A DNA stretch of 38,210 nt from the NCBI GenBank assembly GCA_041984885.1, contig JBHIXH010000021.1:1-38210 (forward strand), given 5' to 3'. The stretch comes from UBA4486 sp041984885 (GTDB lineage: Bacteria > Pseudomonadota > Gammaproteobacteria > Eutrophobiales > Eutrophobiaceae). The notes under the pieces were generated by a model that made no database searches, was not told where the DNA came from, and worked only from the letters and a program-made list of their open reading frames with translations. Numbering within the stretch: position 1 is the first letter of the stretch; each line of letters starts with the position of its first letter. Shown here in pieces: positions 1-7,644 of this stretch. The position numbers were made by a program, and so were the translations under genes.

Positions 1-385
1 GCTCAAGAAAAACGGTGTAGCTATCGGCAAAATCACGATAGGCAGGCAAGGTCTGAATCTGTTTGTCAGCGAAACGGCTGACATGTCCGGATAAAAACAG
101 ATTTGCGATCTGGTTCGCCAGTCGCTGTTGGAAAATTACCGGGTACAGCGGCAGCAAGGTGGGCAAATCCCCGAATCGTTCGTCTGCCGAAGTCGCCTTG
201 TTTATGTTCTGCCAGAATTCACATTGACTGACACGACGGCCACAACCACATTGACCATCGAAGCGTCGGGTCGGGTTGGTGTCTCCGGTTGAAGCTATAT
301 CCGGATGACCATTGAGAAGCACTGAAAGCAATGTTGCGCCGTGAAAGGAGGGACACAGTATGTACCAGAGTGACTTGGCATGCAT
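1..385 (-). CDS. Sulfotransferase-like protein, 3' end outside the window
   Basis: An open frame on the minus strand starts at the ATG at 385 and runs off the left edge, giving about 128 residues. The N-terminus has a hydrophobic strand (LWYIL), then CPSFHGATLLSVLLNGHPDI at residues 11-30, which resembles the P-loop-like PAPS-binding motif of sulfotransferase families (usually S/G-x-x-G-T-T/S-L-L followed by a short helix and N-x-H-P). A CxCxxxxxxC cluster follows (CGCGRRVSQC). The usual arginine and lysine around the loop are not obvious, so PAPS binding is not certain. An in-frame stop lies about 45 bases upstream with no other ATG between, which supports this start, although no clear ribosome-binding site is seen. 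It lies 32 bp downstream of the CPBP protease gene and could share its transcript. The assignment rests on this motif alone because the catalytic C-terminal part is missing. Confidence 0.55.
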   Translation of the reverse strand, partial: MHAKSLWYILCPSFHGATLLSVLLNGHPDIASTGDTNPTRRFDGQCGCGRRVSQCEFWQNINKATSADERFGDLPTLLPLYPVIFQQRLANQIANLFLSGHVSRFADKQIQTLPAYRDFADSYTVFLE

Positions 386-417
386 GGCGGATAATTGTGT
401 CGAAAAGCTTCCCGGGT

Positions 418-1335
418 TTATAAGGTTATATTATGGTTTTTTACTTTCAGATAGATGACCAGTGACAGGATCAAAACAACCGAACTTAACCAGCCAAGTT
501 GATGGTCAGTATAGTTGACGAGATATTCAAGTTCACTGCCCGGGACGTAATCTGTCAACTTACGACTGATCTTCATCATCATCACCAGTCCTGCGTGCAG
601 ACCGATGCAGATGATTATATTGCCGTGGATGACACGGAGTGTTCCCAGAAGCACACCAAGTAAAAACAAGGTTATAAACTTGTCAATGTTGGTTATGAAA
701 TAACCCTTGTTAAAACCATCGAGTGTTAAAGCAAGTCCCGTTTGCCAATCCGGAATTACATCAGCAGGTAATGCCGGAACTTTTATAAAGTGCAGGGCAG
801 CATAGGTAAGACTTGTTAGAAATACGGCAATGATGACATTCAGGTGCTTCATCAGGACGCCCTGAATGGCACCACGAAAAATTGTTTCTTCAAGAAGACC
901 AATGATTAAGCCGACGATTGCACTTGATATAACCAGTTTTGTCACCGAGATCATTGTGATGGAAAAATCCGGGTCGAGATCGTGTAAATTCAGGGCAAGT
1001 AAAATGATTTCGATCACAAACAAAATTAAATTTCCAAGAAAAAGCCCGGCTATTAAAGAATGTAGAATCCTGTCTGGTCGAATCTGATAGCCACACCCGG
1101 CTTTATTTAATATCCCGTTAAGTGATAGATAGATAAATGACCCTGCGAGGCCTGATATCAAAGTTAGATGACCGAGTAATTTGTGAATTGGATACTCGAT
1201 CCATATGCCAATGAACTGGTGTAAAGGCAAAACAAGAACAGCGCTACCTGTATATACGGCAGTGATAAAAAGAAAAAGAGAGGCAACGGCCTTCATGATA
1301 TCTATATATGAATCAAATGATGTTTCGTTCTGCAT
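418..1335 (-). CDS. CPBP-family intramembrane glutamic protease (CAAX/Abi type)
   Basis: This 305-residue protein is almost entirely hydrophobic, with about seven or eight membrane segments. It carries the CPBP-family motifs in order: EETIFRG at residues 149-155 (the E-E-x-x-x-R catalytic motif), histidine 182 after an aromatic helix (YAALHF), and GLHAG with histidine 247. In this family the paired glutamates and the two histidines form the active site within the membrane. The family includes eukaryotic CAAX prenyl proteases and bacterial proteins implicated in bacteriocin self-protection or membrane-protein processing. The substrate here cannot be told. The gene precedes the sulfotransferase-like gene on the same strand and lies downstream of the histidine kinase gene with a gap of 138 bp. 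The start is the first ATG of the frame and is followed by a short polar N-terminus. Confidence 0.85.
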   Translation of the reverse strand: MQNETSFDSYIDIMKAVASLFLFITAVYTGSAVLVLPLHQFIGIWIEYPIHKLLGHLTLISGLAGSFIYLSLNGILNKAGCGYQIRPDRILHSLIAGLFLGNLILFVIEIILLALNLHDLDPDFSITMISVTKLVISSAIVGLIIGLLEETIFRGAIQGVLMKHLNVIIAVFLTSLTYAALHFIKVPALPADVIPDWQTGLALTLDGFNKGYFITNIDKFITLFLLGVLLGTLRVIHGNIIICIGLHAGLVMMMKISRKLTDYVPGSELEYLVNYTDHQLGWLSSVVLILSLVIYLKVKNHNITL

Positions 1336-1473
1336 GGCCAGAGTCGGGTATTCACAGCGATCTGTGCAATTTAATTATTTATCAGAACATGCCGCATTGG
1401 TTTACCGGGGCGCAGCTATAAAATACCCGAGGGTATTTATAAATCAACCACTGAATTATTAATTACTGGAAGA

Positions 1474-3477
1474 TCAGGGTTCTGCCCGTTCAGGCAGATA
1501 GAAAAAGAAACTGCTGCCCTCTCCCGGGGTTGACTGGAGCCAGATTCGGCCACCGTGCCATTCAACGATACGTTTGCAGACAGCCAGCCCGATTCCACTA
1601 CCGCTGTATGCCTCCTTTGTATGCAGGCGCTTGAAGATCAGAAAAATTCTGTCGAAATACTGATTGTCTATGCCAATTCCATTATCTTTGACACAAAATA
1701 CATACCCGTCATCTTGTTTTCTGGCAGTCACATGCACCTTGACGGGGCGATTCGCATCGCGATATTTGATAGCATTTCCTAACAGGTTTTGTAGTAGTTG
1801 TTGAATACTGGACCTGTCACCGTATACATAAGGCAAGTCCTCGCATTTGACCTCGGCGTTGCTTTCATCAATTAATAGTTTCAGATTTTTCAGTGCCGAA
1901 TCGAATGTGGTATTCATATCAAAATAAACAAGTTTGATGGAGTCTTTGCTCAGCAGCGAATACTGCAAAAGATCCTGAATCAGACTTTGCATTTGCTTCG
2001 CACCATCCACAGAGTATTTGATAAATTCACGCGCATCGTCATCCAGGTGATCACGGTAGCGCCGTTCAAGTAATTGTGTGTAACTGGACACCATACGCAG
2101 CGGTTCCTGTAAATCGTGTGAAGCAATATAGGCAAATTGTTCAAGTTCCTGGTTGGAACGTTCCAGCTCCCGTGATCTTTCATGCAAGGACTGACTAGCC
2201 TCGTGTTTCTCGGTAACATCTACACAAGTGCCTATATAGCCGATGAATTGATGCCTGGCGGTGAATCGCGGTACTGCGACTTCTGATATCCAGCGATAGT
2301 TACCTTCCGAGTTTTGCAAACGGTATTCCTGCTCAATGTATTGATGCAGACGCATATTCTCCTCATAGTTTCTCAGACAGTCTTGTCGATCATCCGGATG
2401 AATATTGCTGCCACTCCAGTCAAGTGAGATTTCCTCCTGCTGTGTCAAACCGGTAAATTTCAACCAGGTGTTATTGAATAATATCGCCTTGCCTTGATGA
2501 TCCGTCATCCACAGCATCACCGGAGCATCGTTTAAAATAGTCTGCAATTCTTCTTGCTTGTGTACCAGTTCCTGTTCCAGTCGAATCCGGCGTTCGTAGG
2601 TGTCCACGTAGTCCAGGATCAGACCAACAAACGGCACCACATAAGCAATTATCTTGAGAAAGTGGGCAATATTAAAATGGTTATCAAACAAAGTGGTTGA
2701 GCCAAATGCCATGTGCAATTCGGTTATTACATTGGGCACCATGCTGAGTATCAGGCTGGCTGTGAACAGGCTCGGGTGGCGACGGTAGAACAGGGGGAAC
2801 AAGTACAGGCCTGCAAACAAATAAAGTAGCAATGGGCCGACATCCCAGGGACGGGTGATCAACTGATCCGGATACATCGTTTGTGGTAAACGCTCACTGG
2901 TAGCGCAGTAATCTATAATCAGGTATGCAAGGATCAAAAAGAACAGGCTTGAGACAATGACCAGCCCTAGTTTGGTCATACTCTTGCGTTTCTCAAACAG
3001 CAACAGAATTACAACTCCAATGATCAGAATCAGCGCGTTAAAAGTGCGCGAAATCGCCCATGTGAACGGGATCAGGTTTTGATTATCTGCCACCGCATCA
3101 ATTAAACGGTCAGCTGCCAGTGTGTGGAAGGCGTCCATGCAACCAGCACACAATAAAGCAGCCGCGATCACGAGCGTTGTGTGGTCGTTGGTAATGCGGT
3201 AGTGGGCTATGGCAAGTGCATAGGTAAATATCGCAGCACAAAACGCGGTCCATTCGAGTATCGTGTGAGTGAAGGCGCCTGACAATAATCGATACCCGGT
3301 ATCAATCTGGTCATTTTTTTGTAATGCAGCAATTTCATACAGATCAAAGGTTTTGATACTGTTTCCGAAATCAAAATTGAACACATTCAGCAATGAGGGC
3401 AAGATACAGATGAATACGATCATCAATGTGATCGTGACTGGGATTTTAGTATCATTGTGTAATTCAGTATTCATCAT
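1474..3477 (-). CDS. MASE3-PAS sensor histidine kinase
   Basis: This 667-residue membrane sensor kinase has a first transmembrane helix at about residues 14-32. An integral-membrane MASE3-type sensing domain spans about 45-290 and contains HTILEW at 71-76 and AGCMDAFHTL at 111-120, both typical of that family. A short coiled linker follows, then a PAS domain with PAC motif (about 310-430), a HisKA domain whose phospho-acceptor is His454 in ASHDLQEP, and an HATPase domain with N box (GNAIKY), DNGIGI and GSGIGLAVCKRI, ending near residue 665. The HisKA/HATPase pair is of the phytochrome-like kinase type. No response-regulator gene is adjacent, so this is an orphan kinase. MASE3 ligands are unknown in general. 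Two ATGs, at 3477 and 3474, are equally possible starts; a GGGTGA lies just upstream. Expression context is unclear: soxZ ends 220 bp upstream on the same strand and no terminator is visible between them. Confidence 0.9.
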   Translation of the reverse strand: MMNTELHNDTKIPVTITLMIVFICILPSLLNVFNFDFGNSIKTFDLYEIAALQKNDQIDTGYRLLSGAFTHTILEWTAFCAAIFTYALAIAHYRITNDHTTLVIAAALLCAGCMDAFHTLAADRLIDAVADNQNLIPFTWAISRTFNALILIIGVVILLLFEKRKSMTKLGLVIVSSLFFLILAYLIIDYCATSERLPQTMYPDQLITRPWDVGPLLLYLFAGLYLFPLFYRRHPSLFTASLILSMVPNVITELHMAFGSTTLFDNHFNIAHFLKIIAYVVPFVGLILDYVDTYERRIRLEQELVHKQEELQTILNDAPVMLWMTDHQGKAILFNNTWLKFTGLTQQEEISLDWSGSNIHPDDRQDCLRNYEENMRLHQYIEQEYRLQNSEGNYRWISEVAVPRFTARHQFIGYIGTCVDVTEKHEASQSLHERSRELERSNQELEQFAYIASHDLQEPLRMVSSYTQLLERRYRDHLDDDAREFIKYSVDGAKQMQSLIQDLLQYSLLSKDSIKLVYFDMNTTFDSALKNLKLLIDESNAEVKCEDLPYVYGDRSSIQQLLQNLLGNAIKYRDANRPVKVHVTARKQDDGYVFCVKDNGIGIDNQYFDRIFLIFKRLHTKEAYSGSGIGLAVCKRIVEWHGGRIWLQSTPGEGSSFFFYLPERAEP

Positions 3478-3697
3478 TTCACCCGATCCCCACTAATAAA
3501 TCGGCCTGGCAAAATAAATCTGTAGCCAACGCTCGAAATGAAGATTAAACCAGGGAATCCGAATCGCCGGGGGAATCCTTGTAAAGGCAGGCCACTACAA
3601 ATCAGTCAGCCCACAGAACGAATTGAAGTCTCTGGCAGCGTGGGCTATCCGGAATGTCTGGTTAAAATGTACGAGGCTTGAATATTCTGTTTCCGGT

Positions 3698-4012
3698 CTA
3701 GCGTATTGATACAGAGTTGGATTTTTCTTCTCCCAGGTTGTCTCTCCAGCGAATAGTGATCCGGTCACCTGCAGCCGCTCCCCTGAAGCTGAACGATAAA
3801 TACGGGTTCTTTGAGACAGCGCGACTCCAGTCGCATTGTAAAACCAGTTCATCATTGTGATAACAGAACACCTGTTCAATGTAATGCGCGGGGACCAACT
3901 GATTCTCTTCCATGTCAAAACGAAACCCGGTCTCCATCGGGTGCCGAATAATTGAACGTATGGTTGCCTCACCTTCATTCAGGCTGGCGCGGATTTTTAT
4001 ACCTTGCGTCAT
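3698..4012 (-). CDS. soxZ: Thiosulfate-oxidation carrier complex protein SoxZ
   Basis: The 104-residue product has the length and pattern of SoxZ: an N-terminal IKIRASLNEGEATIRSII strand, the HPMETGFR motif, and the C-terminal Ig-like strands FSFRGAAAGDRITIRWRDN. SoxZ is the scaffold partner of SoxY. The heterodimer carries sulfur intermediates on the SoxY C-terminal cysteine during periplasmic thiosulfate oxidation. The ATG at 4012 shares its A with the TAA stop of soxY (TAATG), which implies translational coupling and equimolar production. No other sox genes (soxA, soxX, soxB, soxCD) are in the window. An overlapping frame at 3595-3978 is a shadow of this gene. Confidence 0.95.
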   Translation of the reverse strand: MTQGIKIRASLNEGEATIRSIIRHPMETGFRFDMEENQLVPAHYIEQVFCYHNDELVLQCDWSRAVSKNPYLSFSFRGAAAGDRITIRWRDNLGEEKSNSVSIR

Positions 4013-4488
4013 TAACCGCAGCCTCCTTCAACGACTTCAACGAATTTGCTGTGTTGATAAGCCTTGCCGTTGGCTTTTACGATGATCGTAATGTTTGACG
4101 GCTGATGGACTTTTATACGGGTGGCAATAAACGGCTGACTGCGCGGACCCAGTTTAAACTGCGCAATCAACGGATTCGGATTGTGTTCAACGAAAATGGC
4201 AATGTCATCGGCACCAGTCAGGCTCGTGTTTACCTTGATCGGTACAACCGCACCGTTCTCGACCATATCATGCACACCGATATCGATTTGGTCTGTGTCG
4301 ATTAACTCAGTGCCGTTAAGATACTGGCTGATAGCATTCGCCAAATCCTCCGAGGTAAAAGCCGGCTTGTTGCGTGTCGTGGGTTTCAGAATGTCCCTGG
4401 CCAGCGAGACACCGTGCGTCAACAGCAAACCGGCTAACATTACAGCGCGATGGAGGAAACGTCGTCTTGAATGATTCATTGTAGTCAT
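4012..4488 (-). CDS. soxY: Thiosulfate-oxidation carrier protein SoxY, Tat-exported
   Basis: The protein is 158 residues from the ATG at 4488. It begins with a Tat signal (HSRRRFL at about 6-12, a hydrophobic stretch, then a likely cleavage site near SLA-R), so it is exported folded to the periplasm. The C-terminus is VVEGGCG; the cysteine at position 157 is the expected swinging-arm residue that bears the sulfane sulfur. The family tail is usually GGCGG, so this one stops one glycine early. The frame is open further upstream to 4527, but that would overlap bepA and place extra residues before the twin arginines. ATGs at 4488 and 4479 are both plausible; 4488 lies 4 bp after the bepA stop. 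The tight bepA-soxY-soxZ spacing suggests one transcript. With only YZ present, the pair may feed sulfur from a Sox system encoded elsewhere to downstream enzymes. Confidence 0.93.
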   Translation of the reverse strand: MTTMNHSRRRFLHRAVMLAGLLLTHGVSLARDILKPTTRNKPAFTSEDLANAISQYLNGTELIDTDQIDIGVHDMVENGAVVPIKVNTSLTGADDIAIFVEHNPNPLIAQFKLGPRSQPFIATRIKVHQPSNITIIVKANGKAYQHSKFVEVVEGGCG

Positions 4489-4492
4489 GCGT

Positions 4493-5935
4493 CTAGAGTT
4501 CCAGGTCTTTTTCCAGTTCACGTTCATAATTTAGTTGTGCCAGCCGGGCGTCGATACGTTCTTTTTGATAGTAATCCGGTGTGCCCTGTGTTCTGGCCAG
4601 TTCGAGACGTTTAATCGCCAGTTCAGTATCACCAAGCAGATAATAATATTCTGCCTTGGCAATACCGGATTCGATTTGTGACCCGGTCTGGCCTTCGGCC
4701 TGAGACAGTAAATGATAGTAGGTGATGTCTGCTTCATTTGCGCTGCCATAACGGCGCAGGATTTTTCTGGCCTCGTCCGGTTGCCCGGCATCAAGTAGCG
4801 CCTTGCTGTAATTCAACACCAGCGGCCGGTAATCAGAGTAATATTTGTACGCCTCCTGATAGACGATCAGGCTATTGCGGTAGTTGCCACGTTTTTTCTC
4901 TATATCCCCCAGCGCAATCAAATAGGCAACATTCGTCTCATCCTTTTTCAATAACTGTTTCAGGTTTTCCTTTGCCCGCACATACTCACCTGCCTCGGTC
5001 AATGCCAGTGCATACCCGTATCGCAGGTGATCAATATTGCCTTCCGTCTCGCGCATGACACGGGTGAAATAGGCGATCGCATCTTTCGGATCTGCAAAAC
5101 TCTGTACACGCAACTTGGCTCGAACCTGCAAATAACTCTTGCTGTCTTTTACTTCTTTTTGCGGGAAGGCATCAGCGCGGGCACGCGAGTCGGCAACACG
5201 ATTGTTCGTTAACGGGTGTGTACGTAAAAATTCCGGTGCGTTGCCCTGGTAATATTTTGATGCCTGTTGCAAACGTTCAAAAAAGGCCGGCATACCGCGC
5301 GGGTCGAAATCGGCACGTTGTAGGATCTGCATACCGATGCGGTCGGCCTCCTGTTCGTTGGCACGGGTGAAGTTGATTTGGTTTTGAATGTTCAGGCCCG
5401 CCGTCGCGGCCAGTGCGGCGGCGCCGGCCTGGCTGTTTTGCGTGCCGACAATGATCGCACCGATTATTGCTGCCGCCATCGGCAAGCTCATACGATCCGC
5501 CTCTTCAAAAAATCGCACCAGGTGCCGCTGTGTCACGTGTGCAATTTCGTGCGCCATCACCGCGGCCAGTTCACTCTCACTTTCAGAATTTAATATGACA
5601 CCGGAGTGCATGCCGATGACGCCGCCCGGCCCGGCAAACGCGTTGACCAGCGGATCCTTGATCACAAAGAAAGTAAATGGTTGGGAACTGTTGTCACTGT
5701 TGGAGGCGAGCTTGAAACCGAGCGTGTTAATGTATTCCTCCACCTCCGGGTCATAGACGACCGGGGCACGTTGCCTTACCTGGCGCAGAAAGGCATTGCC
5801 GAGTCGCCGTTCGTGTTCCGGAGACAGCAGACTACCGGCCGAGTCACCGATATCCGGCAGATCGAGCGAAGACGTGTCGGCAAATACGAGGCCGGTAAAC
5901 AGGGCGAGCCAGGCGCCGGTTAGCCATAGTTTCAT
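4493..5935 (-). CDS. bepA: Periplasmic M48 metalloprotease/chaperone with TPR repeats, BepA-like
   Basis: The chosen start at 5935 gives 480 residues, close to E. coli BepA (487), and begins with a clean signal peptide (MKLWLTGAWLALFTGLVFA, then DTSS). The open frame extends upstream to 6070, but the extra residues do not resemble the family. The M48 catalytic motif HEIAH is at 129-133, and the third zinc ligand lies in NEQEAD (E194 of the E-x-x-x-D pattern). The C-terminal half (about 270-470) is built of TPR-like helices (LTEAGEYVRAKENL, ALGDIEKKRGNY and so on). BepA assists maturation of the outer-membrane LPS-assembly protein LptD and degrades stalled forms. It lies 4 bp upstream of soxY in the same orientation, an unusual partner that may only reflect chance co-transcription. 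Confidence 0.92.
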   Translation of the reverse strand: MKLWLTGAWLALFTGLVFADTSSLDLPDIGDSAGSLLSPEHERRLGNAFLRQVRQRAPVVYDPEVEEYINTLGFKLASNSDNSSQPFTFFVIKDPLVNAFAGPGGVIGMHSGVILNSESESELAAVMAHEIAHVTQRHLVRFFEEADRMSLPMAAAIIGAIIVGTQNSQAGAAALAATAGLNIQNQINFTRANEQEADRIGMQILQRADFDPRGMPAFFERLQQASKYYQGNAPEFLRTHPLTNNRVADSRARADAFPQKEVKDSKSYLQVRAKLRVQSFADPKDAIAYFTRVMRETEGNIDHLRYGYALALTEAGEYVRAKENLKQLLKKDETNVAYLIALGDIEKKRGNYRNSLIVYQEAYKYYSDYRPLVLNYSKALLDAGQPDEARKILRRYGSANEADITYYHLLSQAEGQTGSQIESGIAKAEYYYLLGDTELAIKRLELARTQGTPDYYQKERIDARLAQLNYERELEKDLEL

Positions 5936-6136
5936 GATACGGTCAGATAAATAAGCCATGATGTCGGTGTATACAGAAGACCCCGTATTCACCTGTGCGG
6001 TTCCGGTAAAATTCGGTAACATCCACTGCAGTGACCACGCAGGCAAGTCGCCGAGTCTAACACAAGACATTCACATTCAATGCCGTGTCCGGTCGTTTCC
6101 GATACCACTGATGATCAATAATTTCCCGGGGGAGAA

Positions 6137-7399
6137 ATGAGTAAAAAAAATATCTTCTATGCACAATCCGGTGGCGTCACCGCCGTCATCAATGCGAGTG
6201 CCTGCGGTCTGATTGAAGCCGCGCGTAAACACAGCGATCAGGTCGGCACCGTCTACGCCGGGCGTAATGGCATTATCGGGGCGCTGACGGAAGATTTGAT
6301 CGATACCAGCCAGGAGTCGGATGCCGCGATTGCGGGGTTACGGTACACACCATCCGGTGGATTTGGTTCGTGTCGCTACAAGTTAAAAGGTCTGGATGAA
6401 AACCGGGCCGAGTACGAACGTCTGATCGAGGTCTTCAAGGCGCACAACATTGGTTACTTTTTTTACAACGGTGGTGGTGACTCGGCCGACACCTGCCACA
6501 AGGTCTCACAGATCTCGGATAGCCTGGGATACCCGATCCAGGCGGTGCACATACCGAAAACCGTTGATAATGATCTACCGATCACGGACACCTGTCCCGG
6601 CTTTGGTTCGGTCGCAAAATATATTGCCCTGTCGACGCGCGAGGCGTCATACGACGTATTATCGATGTGCGAGACATCGACGAAAGTGTTCGTAATCGAG
6701 GTCATGGGACGTCATGCCGGCTGGATTGCCGCGGCCGGCGGCCTGGCCGCGGATGCGGATAACCCTATCCCGATCGTGATTCTGTTTCCGGAAGTGGAAT
6801 TCAAACAGGACGCGTTCATCGCGCAAATCAAGGAAAATGTTGCACGCTTTGGTTATTGCAGTGTGGTCGTTTCCGAAGGCGCAAAATGGCCGAATGGTAA
6901 ATTTCTCGCCGAGCAGGGCACGAAGGATGCGTTTGGTCACGCCCAACTCGGTGGCGCGGCACCGGTCGTCGCGAACATGATCAAGGAAGCGCTGGGCTAT
7001 AAATTTCACTGGGCCGTCGCTGACTATCTGCAACGCGCGGCGCGCCATGTGGCATCGAAAACCGATGTCGATCAGGCTTACGCTGTCGGTGCCGCCGCAC
7101 TCGAATTCGCGCTCGCGGGTGACAATGCGGTCATGGTGACGATTGATCGAAAATCTGATGATCCGTACGAGTGGAGCGTTGGCAAAGCGGACCTGGCCGA
7201 TGTCGCCAATGTCGAAAAATTCATGCCGACGGAATTTATCAGCGAAGATGGCTTTGGCATTACCGAATCGTGTCGCCGTTACCTAACGCCATTGATCAGC
7301 GGTGAAGACTACCCGCCTTACCAGGATGGCCTGCCCGCGTATGTACGGCTGCAAAACCAGCCAGTCGCAAAAAAGCTGGATACGCCGTTTGAACTGTAG
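6137..7399 (+). CDS. pfp: Pyrophosphate-dependent 6-phosphofructokinase
   Basis: The product (420 residues) belongs to the phosphofructokinase A superfamily and interconverts fructose 6-phosphate and fructose 1,6-bisphosphate. Two positions mark it as PPi-using. In NGGGDS (111-116) an aspartate sits where ATP enzymes have the glycine of GGDGS, and PKTVDND (140-146) has lysine 141 where ATP enzymes have glycine (PGTIDND). D144 of the same motif is the catalytic base, and MGRHAGW at 190-196 is the sugar-phosphate-binding motif. The start is supported by a strong ribosome-binding site (GGGGGAG at 6128-6134). The gene is followed at 245 bp by hppA on the same strand. The reversible PPi reaction could serve glycolysis or, in an autotroph, the Calvin cycle, with related enzymes also reported to act on sedoheptulose bisphosphate; that use here is inference. 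Confidence 0.95.
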   Translation: MSKKNIFYAQSGGVTAVINASACGLIEAARKHSDQVGTVYAGRNGIIGALTEDLIDTSQESDAAIAGLRYTPSGGFGSCRYKLKGLDENRAEYERLIEVFKAHNIGYFFYNGGGDSADTCHKVSQISDSLGYPIQAVHIPKTVDNDLPITDTCPGFGSVAKYIALSTREASYDVLSMCETSTKVFVIEVMGRHAGWIAAAGGLAADADNPIPIVILFPEVEFKQDAFIAQIKENVARFGYCSVVVSEGAKWPNGKFLAEQGTKDAFGHAQLGGAAPVVANMIKEALGYKFHWAVADYLQRAARHVASKTDVDQAYAVGAAALEFALAGDNAVMVTIDRKSDDPYEWSVGKADLADVANVEKFMPTEFISEDGFGITESCRRYLTPLISGEDYPPYQDGLPAYVRLQNQPVAKKLDTPFEL

Positions 7400-7644
7400 G
7401 CAGCGATTGGGCCAGAACCGCAAACGGCGATGGCTGCTGCTTGCCCTCGGCCTGCTCCCAGGCGGGTTTCTGTGGACAGGATGTGTGCTTCGCATAGGGC
7501 CTCATTGATTCACACTCATTCCCCGGAAAACCACGGATATACCCGTTAAACAGGCGGTTTATCGGCTTTTTAAGGGGTATTCGTTATGGTAAAGTGCGCG
7601 ACTTTGCAATTTTAACGATGCACTTTTTAAGGGGAAGAATCTAG
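7400..7644 (+). promoter_or_regulatory. pfp-hppA intergenic region with a 12-bp direct repeat
   Basis: The 245 bp between pfp and hppA contain two perfect copies of CTTTTTAAGGGG, at 7566-7577 and 7623-7634. The second copy supplies the hppA ribosome-binding site (AAGGGGA, about 10 bases before the ATG). The first lies in an AT-richer stretch that could hold the hppA promoter. No convincing rho-independent terminator for pfp is seen, so read-through from pfp is possible. A short open frame crossing the pfp end (to 7508) lacks protein-like features. Confidence 0.4.

Noticed and set aside
3595..3978. A 127-codon frame overlapping soxZ and running past its end
   Set aside because: It uses another frame of soxZ, which is unambiguous from its motifs and its coupling to soxY; the translation looks random.
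5936..6070. A longer N-terminus for BepA
   Set aside because: The upstream 45 residues lack family resemblance, and the signal peptide begins at the methionine encoded at 5935.
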